Shown here piece after piece: positions 48,136 through 53,877 of a stretch of DNA of 53,877 nucleotides. Source of the DNA: Gammaproteobacteria bacterium. Lineage in GTDB: Bacteria; Pseudomonadota; Gammaproteobacteria; PS1; Pseudothioglobaceae. The stretch covers positions 1 through 53,877 of the forward strand of contig VMDI01000041.1 of assembly GCA_008080915.1 (NCBI GenBank). The letters run 5' to 3'. The translations under genes and the position numbers were made by a program. Position 1 is the first letter of the stretch, and each line of letters opens with the position of its first letter. The notes under the pieces were generated by a model. The model saw only the letters and a list, made by a program, of their open reading frames with translations. It made no database searches and had not been told where the DNA came from.

Positions 48136-48973
48136 TATAGGTAAAAAAATTCTTGAAGAAGGTCAATGGATCGAAAATAAACGCACAGGACAAAAAACTC
48201 TAGCGATTATCGGTGCTACTTTTGAGCATGATTTATCTACTGGAACCGTTCCAGTTGTTACCACAAAAAAACTCTTCTGGAAGGCTGCAATTGGTGAAAT
48301 GCTTGGGTATATAAGAGGTTATCGATCAGCAGCACAATTTAGAGCATTGGGATGTAATACTTGGAATGCCAATGCAAATGAGAATGATGCATGGCTTAAT
48401 AACCCTCATCGTCAGGGTGAAGATGATATGGGACTATGTTACGGTGTCATTGGAAGGGCATTTCCAGGAATTGAGGATGACGAACCATTGGACCAATATA
48501 AGAAGATCGTGAATGACCTATCTCAAGGTTTTGATGATAGACGCGAGATTTTAACTTTCAATCATCCTAATTTGATTCATAGAGCCTGCCTGCCTGCCTG
48601 TATGCATACACATCACTTCAATTTGTTAGGCAATGAACTATACATAGAAAGTTACCAGAGGAGTAGTGACTATGCTCTTGGTCAGCCATTTAATCATTTC
48701 CAAGTGGCCTTTCTATTGATGATCACTGCACAAATTACTGGAAATGAACCAAAAAAAATGAGGCATCATTTATCCAATATTCATTTGTATGAAGATCAGG
48801 TAGAAATTTTTAAAAATGAACAATTAAACAGAGAGCCACTCAAGTTACCTAAATTAAAGATTAATCCGGATATCAAAACCTTAGAAGATCTTGAAACGTG
48901 GGTGACTATGGATGATTTTGAATTGGTGGATTACGAACATCACCCAGCAATTAGTTATCCTTTTACTGTTTAA
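48119..48973 (+). CDS. thyA: Thymidylate synthase
   Basis: KRTGQKTLAIIGATFEHDLSTGTVPVVTTKKLFWKAAIGEMLGYIRG, LPACMHTHHFNLLGNELYIESYQRSSDYALGQPFNHFQ. Confidence 0.93.
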   Translation: MQAYLDIGKKILEEGQWIENKRTGQKTLAIIGATFEHDLSTGTVPVVTTKKLFWKAAIGEMLGYIRGYRSAAQFRALGCNTWNANANENDAWLNNPHRQGEDDMGLCYGVIGRAFPGIEDDEPLDQYKKIVNDLSQGFDDRREILTFNHPNLIHRACLPACMHTHHFNLLGNELYIESYQRSSDYALGQPFNHFQVAFLLMITAQITGNEPKKMRHHLSNIHLYEDQVEIFKNEQLNREPLKLPKLKINPDIKTLEDLETWVTMDDFELVDYEHHPAISYPFTV

Positions 48974-48981
48974 AGTCTCTA

Positions 48982-49947
48982 ATGGACTCACTTTCTCAAT
49001 TTGTCTTAGGTTCAGCTGTTGCTGTTGTTGTTACCAAGGAGCCATCAAGGAAAGTTGCAATCTGGGGAGGAATAATTGCGACTATTCCTGATTTAGATAT
49101 TTTTATTCAGTATGCAGATCCCATAGAAAGAACAACTAGTCATCGTGGTTTTTCCCATTCTTTAATCGTATTGACGCTTTTTGCTCCTTTTCTTGGTGTA
49201 TTAATCTCTAAGGTTTTGAAGATTGTTGATAAGCAAAAAGTAATATTAATGACCTGGCTTGCTCTGATTACTCATCCATTACTGGATAGTTTAACTATTT
49301 ATGGCACACAGCTTTTATGGCCAATTGCAGATCTTCAGTCAAATGTGATGATCGGATCAATTTTTATTATTGATCCTCTCTACACCTTGTGGTTATTAAT
49401 TGCATTGTTGCTCATTTTATTAGGATACAAAAATAAGAATATTAGGTTGAGAGCGGCACAATTAGGGTTAGCGATTAGTACTTTGTATCTTTCTTTTACA
49501 TTGTATGCCCAGGAAGGTATTGTTAAGCCAATAATCAAAGACTCTTCTTACGATCAGGTAATTATTACCCCATATCCATTTAATACAATCAATTGGAATA
49601 TAGTCAAAATTAAGGGAGATCAATATACTGAAAGTTGTGTAAATATATTTAACCGCTTAGAGATTGAAAAGTTTAGAGGCTTTTTAAATCATGATCTATT
49701 AAATTCTGATTCTATAAGTCGTTACGCAAAATTTTCAAATAACTTTTACAAATTAGATTCGGATACTTTTAATAACAGACTTCTCCTAACTGACCTAAGA
49801 ATGGGAAATCATCAGCAGTATGTTTTTAATTTTATCGTCGGAAGAAAAAACCCAGATGAAAAAAACTTTAAATCAACTAAGCCTTTTAGGGTTAAAGTAG
49901 GGACTGGTAGGACACTTGAGAAAATAAGTTTGACTTGTAAAAGTTAA
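48982..49947 (+). CDS. YdjM-like/DUF457 membrane-bound metal-dependent hydrolase
   Basis: MDSLSQFVLGSAVAVVV...IPDLDIFI...TSHRGFSHSLIVL...THPLLDSLTIYGTQLLWPI; paralog of 3453..4445. Confidence 0.82.
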   Translation: MDSLSQFVLGSAVAVVVTKEPSRKVAIWGGIIATIPDLDIFIQYADPIERTTSHRGFSHSLIVLTLFAPFLGVLISKVLKIVDKQKVILMTWLALITHPLLDSLTIYGTQLLWPIADLQSNVMIGSIFIIDPLYTLWLLIALLLILLGYKNKNIRLRAAQLGLAISTLYLSFTLYAQEGIVKPIIKDSSYDQVIITPYPFNTINWNIVKIKGDQYTESCVNIFNRLEIEKFRGFLNHDLLNSDSISRYAKFSNNFYKLDSDTFNNRLLLTDLRMGNHQQYVFNFIVGRKNPDEKNFKSTKPFRVKVGTGRTLEKISLTCKS

Positions 49948-49948
49948 A

Positions 49949-51163
49949 CTAGATATTTCCCATCAGATTTTTTACAGTATCTATATCTTTGTCTCCACGA
50001 CCAGAGAGGTTAACAACAATGCTTTTACCTTTGCCCATTTCTTTAGCAAGTTTGATGGCATAGGCAACAGCATGAGAAGTTTCAAGTGCAGGAAGAATTC
50101 CTTCAACTCGAGTTAAGGTATGAAATGCCTCTAGCGCTTCATGATCATCGACCGCTACATATTTTGCTCTTCCTGAGTCTTTAAGGTATGAATGCTCTGG
50201 TCCCACTCCAGGATAATCTAGGCCAGCAGATATTGAGTGAGTTTCACCTATTTGTCCATTCTGATCACAAACCACATAGGTTCTATTACCATGAAGCACT
50301 CCAGGTTTTCCCTTGTTAAGAGGGGCAGAATGTTTATCGGTATCAAGGCCTAGACCGGCAGCTTCAACTCCGTACATTTCAACAGAAGTATCTTCAATAA
50401 AAGGATGGAATAAACCTATCGCATTCGAACCACCACCAACACAAGCAACTAATGCGTCAGGAAGGCCTCCAAACTGCTCTGAAAACTGTTTTTTTGTCTC
50501 TTTACCAATAACACTCTGAAAATCTCTTACCATCATTGGATAAGGATGTGGACCAGCGACAGTGCCAATAATATAAAAAGTGTCATCAACATTAGTGACC
50601 CAATCTCTCATAGCCTCATTGAGTGCATCTTTAAGAGTTTTCGATCCTGAGGTTACAGAAACCACTTCAGCACCTAAAAGTTTCATTCTAAACACATTGA
50701 GTGCTTGACGTTTAACATCAACCTCACCCATATAAACTACACATTTGAGCCCTAATCTTGCGGCAATAGTTGCTGTGGCAACCCCATGCTGACCAGCACC
50801 TGTCTCAGCAATAATTCTTGTTTTACCCATTCGTTTAGCCACTAGAGCTTGACCAATGGTATTGTTAACTTTGTGAGCTCCAGTATGATTTAAATCTTCA
50901 CGTTTGAAATAAAGATTAGCGCCACCAATTTTATTGGTTAGATTTTCAGCAAAATATAATGGAGTTTCTCGGCCAACATAATGTTTCAGGTCGTAATGAA
51001 ATTCTTGCTCAAAAAGTTTGTCATTCTTACATTTTTCATACTCAATCTCTAATCTCTTGATTGGATCAATGAGTGTTTCAGAAGAAAAATTACCACCAAA
51101 GATACCGAAGTGACCTTTTTCGTCTGGCAGGGTGTAGTGTTTAAAGTCTTTTTGATTCATCAT
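49949..51163 (-). CDS. trpB: Tryptophan synthase beta subunit
   Basis: [88 protein letters not shown]. Confidence 0.98.
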   Translation of the reverse strand: MMNQKDFKHYTLPDEKGHFGIFGGNFSSETLIDPIKRLEIEYEKCKNDKLFEQEFHYDLKHYVGRETPLYFAENLTNKIGGANLYFKREDLNHTGAHKVNNTIGQALVAKRMGKTRIIAETGAGQHGVATATIAARLGLKCVVYMGEVDVKRQALNVFRMKLLGAEVVSVTSGSKTLKDALNEAMRDWVTNVDDTFYIIGTVAGPHPYPMMVRDFQSVIGKETKKQFSEQFGGLPDALVACVGGGSNAIGLFHPFIEDTSVEMYGVEAAGLGLDTDKHSAPLNKGKPGVLHGNRTYVVCDQNGQIGETHSISAGLDYPGVGPEHSYLKDSGRAKYVAVDDHEALEAFHTLTRVEGILPALETSHAVAYAIKLAKEMGKGKSIVVNLSGRGDKDIDTVKNLMGNI

Positions 51164-51539
51164 TTCGACCAGATTGAACGTATACAGCTGATTTTACCAA
51201 TAAATCAGCAATTTCTTTACGCGAACCAAGATAATCAGCAATTTCAATTTCAATATTTGGATTGTTAGCGCGACCTTTATCAACCTCTTCTGGAACATCT
51301 TCCGCCACATGCCTACCAGCAGATAGGAAGTAGGGAACGACAACAATTTTTTCAGCACCTTTACGAACACAAAGGTCAATCGCATCAGGAATATATGGTT
51401 CAGCTAATTCAAGAAAACCATGCTCGACAAAGTCAAATTCACCATCGAGTAAGTTATTCATATGTTTAGCAAGCACTGCCACTTCGCTATTAGATTCTTT
51501 CCTTCTGCTTCCATGTGCCACCAATAGAAGTGCATTCAT
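51141..51539 (-). CDS. CbiX/SirB-type small chelatase
   Basis: [70 protein letters not shown]; overlaps the trpB start. Confidence 0.9.
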   Translation of the reverse strand: MNALLLVAHGSRRKESNSEVAVLAKHMNNLLDGEFDFVEHGFLELAEPYIPDAIDLCVRKGAEKIVVVPYFLSAGRHVAEDVPEEVDKGRANNPNIEIEIADYLGSRKEIADLLVKSAVYVQSGRNDESKRL

Positions 51540-51712
51540 AATAAATTCCTAAGTAATAATTACATCAGTAATTTTAGTTTATTTTCTAAAGTAAGCAAAA
51601 AGATCTACCCTGTGATTAATAAGGTAATAAATCAAATAAACTGGTAAATTACATATCTGATGCAATTTACAACATCAGTATAATTCACTGTAAATATTCT
51701 TAAAAGTTTTAA

Positions 51713-52750
51713 ATGTATAGTTGTTCCAGGAAATATGAATCTGCAAATCAAGGCAAAGTTGGAGTATTAATCACAAACCTTGGAACGCCTGATTCACCGA
51801 CCAAGGAGTCATTAAAGGTTTATCTTAAGGAGTTTCTTTCTGATCCGAGAGTAGTTGAGCCACCCCCAGCTAGGTGGTTATGGAAGCTGATTTTAAATTT
51901 AATTATCTTAAATACTCGTCCAAAAAAATCAGCCGAGGCTTATCAGAGTGTTTGGGGGAAATTTGGTGACGGATCACCGCTTCTTGATATTGGCAAAGAG
52001 CAAAAAAGATTGATTTCAAAAGAACTCAATGATAAATACTCTGGTCAGTTTGAAGTTGAGATTGGCATGAGATATGGAAACCCTTCTATTGCTTCTGGAC
52101 TAAAGAGTCTGGAGGAAAAAGGCTGTGAAAAAGTGCTAATTTTTCCTTTGTATCCTCAATATGCAAGCGCAACCACTGGCTCAACATTTGATGCTGTTGC
52201 TGATGCTCTTAAGACAATGAGGAGAGTGCCTGAATTAAAGTTTGTGAGCCATTACTACAATGATAAAAGATTTATTAAAGCGCTTTCTAATTCTGTTAAA
52301 AAATTTCAGAAACAACACGGAAAACCTGACTTGCTTTTAACTTCATATCATGGGATTCCAAAAAGATACTTTGAAAATGGTGATAACTATCCTTGCCATT
52401 GTTGCAAAACTACTTACCTGTTAGCTAAGGATTTAAAGCTAGAGCCTAGTAAGTACAAGATGAGTTTTCAATCCCTTTTTGGTAAAGAGGAGTGGATGAG
52501 GGACTACACTGATGAAACTTTAAAATCTTTACCTTCCAAAGGGGTAAAAAATGTTCAAGTTATTTGTCCTGGTTTCTCAGCAGATTGTCTTGAAACTATT
52601 GAAGAAATTGATGAAGAAAATCGTGAATATTTTATGGAAGCTGGTGGAGAAACATATCACTACATACCGGCTCTGAATTATGACAAAGAGCATATCTCCT
52701 GCCTTACTGGGATTATTATTGATAAAACCAAAGATTGGATGATTAAATGA
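51713..52750 (+). CDS. hemH: Ferrochelatase
   Basis: GVLITNLGTPDSPTKESLKVYLKEFLSDPRVVEPPPARWLWKLIL; YPQYASATTGSTFDAVADAL; LLTSYHGIPKRYFENGDNYPCHC; VICPGFSADCLETIEEI. Confidence 0.96.
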   Translation: MYSCSRKYESANQGKVGVLITNLGTPDSPTKESLKVYLKEFLSDPRVVEPPPARWLWKLILNLIILNTRPKKSAEAYQSVWGKFGDGSPLLDIGKEQKRLISKELNDKYSGQFEVEIGMRYGNPSIASGLKSLEEKGCEKVLIFPLYPQYASATTGSTFDAVADALKTMRRVPELKFVSHYYNDKRFIKALSNSVKKFQKQHGKPDLLLTSYHGIPKRYFENGDNYPCHCCKTTYLLAKDLKLEPSKYKMSFQSLFGKEEWMRDYTDETLKSLPSKGVKNVQVICPGFSADCLETIEEIDEENREYFMEAGGETYHYIPALNYDKEHISCLTGIIIDKTKDWMIK

Positions 52751-53592
52751 ATATTTTAATATTTGGTGGTACTGGACTTGTTGGATCTTTGTTAAGTGAA
52801 TTCTTTTCAAAATCTCATCAAGTTAAAGTTTTTGGAAGAGGGGTTTATCAAGATGAGAAAATTATCTTAGACAGTCTAGAGTGGTCTGATGTATTTATTC
52901 AACTTAGTGGTGCAACTATTAATAAGCGTTGGACTGAGGAATATAAAAAAGAATTGCACTCTAGTAGAATTGATACTAACAAACTAATTTCAAAGATTTA
53001 CAAACAAGTAAACAATAAGCCTAAAGTTATTTTTGCTTCTGCGGTTGGCTGGTATCCAGAATCAAATTGCCTAAAGCCTTTGGATGAATCGCAAAAGGAG
53101 CCAGATAATGATTTTTTATCGAATCTTTCTGTTCAATGGGAGCAAGTAGCTAAAGACATATCAAGTGACGTATTAATTTTTAGGTTTGGGGTAGTGCTAT
53201 CTAAAAATGGAGGTGCTTTAGGTGAAATGCTACCTTTTTATCGGTTAGGTCTTGGCGGCCCTGTTGCTTCTGGTAATCAGTGTTTTCCATGGGTCCATCA
53301 TAAAGATTTATGTCGAGCTTTTGAAATGGCAATTGATAAAGACTGGAAGGGAGTCTTTAATTTAACTTCTCCCGGTTTTTTGCCTCAAAAAGATTTTGGA
53401 AAAGCTTTAGCAAGGGTTTTGAGAAGACCGTTTATTATCCCGACATTTGAATGGCAATTAAAAATGCTTTTTGGAGAGGGTGCATCTGTATTGCTTAAAA
53501 GTCTAGCAGTACAACCAGAAAGATTAATCAAAGAAAACTTTGTTTTTACTTATCCAGAAATAAATGAGGCATTAGAAGATATTTTTAACTAA
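52747..53592 (+). CDS. TIGR01777-family (YfcH-like) NAD-dependent epimerase
   Basis: MNILIFGGTGLVGSLLSEFF, VFIQLSGATINKRWTEEYKKELHSSRIDTNKLI, RFGVVLSKNGGALGEMLPFYRLGLGGPVASGNQCFPWVHHKDL. Confidence 0.92.
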   Translation: MNILIFGGTGLVGSLLSEFFSKSHQVKVFGRGVYQDEKIILDSLEWSDVFIQLSGATINKRWTEEYKKELHSSRIDTNKLISKIYKQVNNKPKVIFASAVGWYPESNCLKPLDESQKEPDNDFLSNLSVQWEQVAKDISSDVLIFRFGVVLSKNGGALGEMLPFYRLGLGGPVASGNQCFPWVHHKDLCRAFEMAIDKDWKGVFNLTSPGFLPQKDFGKALARVLRRPFIIPTFEWQLKMLFGEGASVLLKSLAVQPERLIKENFVFTYPEINEALEDIFN

Positions 53593-53595
53593 AGC

Positions 53596-53877
53596 TTATT
53601 TCCAAAGATCTACTGTAATTCCCTGTTCTCTTAGTCTATCCGCTTTATCTTCAAGATATCTTTGAAAGCTAGGTTGGGTTTTATAAGCATTGGAAAGGAC
53701 ATAAGTCATAATTCCATGCGTATGAAACTCTTTAAAAAATGCATCCCTTCTGACTATCTCTTGACCATCTTTATCAAAAAATACAATAGCAGGTTTGTAT
53801 GTTAAGCCTAAGTCAGAATACCAATCTTTTGCGGTCGTTCTCTTACCTTGTGGAGTAATTAATTTTTCCTCCGATAA
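53596..53877 (-). CDS. Partial CDS (N-terminus beyond window edge), thioredoxin-like protein
   Basis: Minus-strand reading ...LSEEKLITPQGKRTTAKDWYSDLGLTYKPAIVFFDKDGQEIVRRDAFFKEFHTHGIMTYVLSNAYKTQPSFQRYLEDKADRLREQGITVDLWK*; cis-Pro region YKPAIVFFD then DGQEI. Confidence 0.7.
   Translation of the reverse strand, partial: LSEEKLITPQGKRTTAKDWYSDLGLTYKPAIVFFDKDGQEIVRRDAFFKEFHTHGIMTYVLSNAYKTQPSFQRYLEDKADRLREQGITVDLWK

Noticed and set aside
48584-48600. (GCCT)4 tetranucleotide repeat in thyA as a phase-variation tract
   Set aside because: Encodes the conserved thymidylate synthase active-site region RACLPACMHTH; only four units and the frame is intact.

Overview
The window is a compact, AT-rich stretch of bacterial chromosome with two tRNA genes and very tight gene packing. 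Gene content looks like a streamlined gammaproteobacterium. Two DsrC/TusE-family paralogs make a sulfur-oxidising marine lineage (SUP05/Thioglobus-like) plausible, but this is inference. I see no phage, transposon or CRISPR signal. Main blocks: (1) FAD-oxidoreductase/DUF1365 genes divergent from a truncated CFA-synthase-like CDS; (2) a mini-operon of a 34-aa TM peptide, a 65-aa CxxC protein and a single-Cys DsrC/TusE-like protein, divergent from a Cys-rich zinc-ribbon gene, with two palindromes in the shared intergenic region; (3) a long + strand array from a lipoprotein SBP through lspA-thiO-recJ-thrS-infC-rpmI-rplT-pheS-pheT-ihfA, with infC probably starting at AUU; (4) two msr loci, one encoding an MsrA-thioredoxin-MsrB three-domain protein; (5) a cobalamin riboswitch upstream of btuB, a BtuM-like solitary S-component gene and cobO; (6) a serC-serA-pheA-hisC-tyrA-aroA aromatic/serine operon whose terminator hairpin overlaps the end of aroA and convergently serves a cysteine-free DsrC-like (RspA-type) gene; (7) lepB, parAB, ctpA, mlaC-like, lgt, thyA, an orphan trpB coupled to cbiX, hemH, and a partial thioredoxin-like CDS at the right edge. 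Best candidates for follow-up are the DsrC-like mini-operon with its palindromes, the btuB-btuM-cobO riboswitch operon, and the MsrA-Trx-MsrB fusion. All family calls come from reading the translations; no database search was run.
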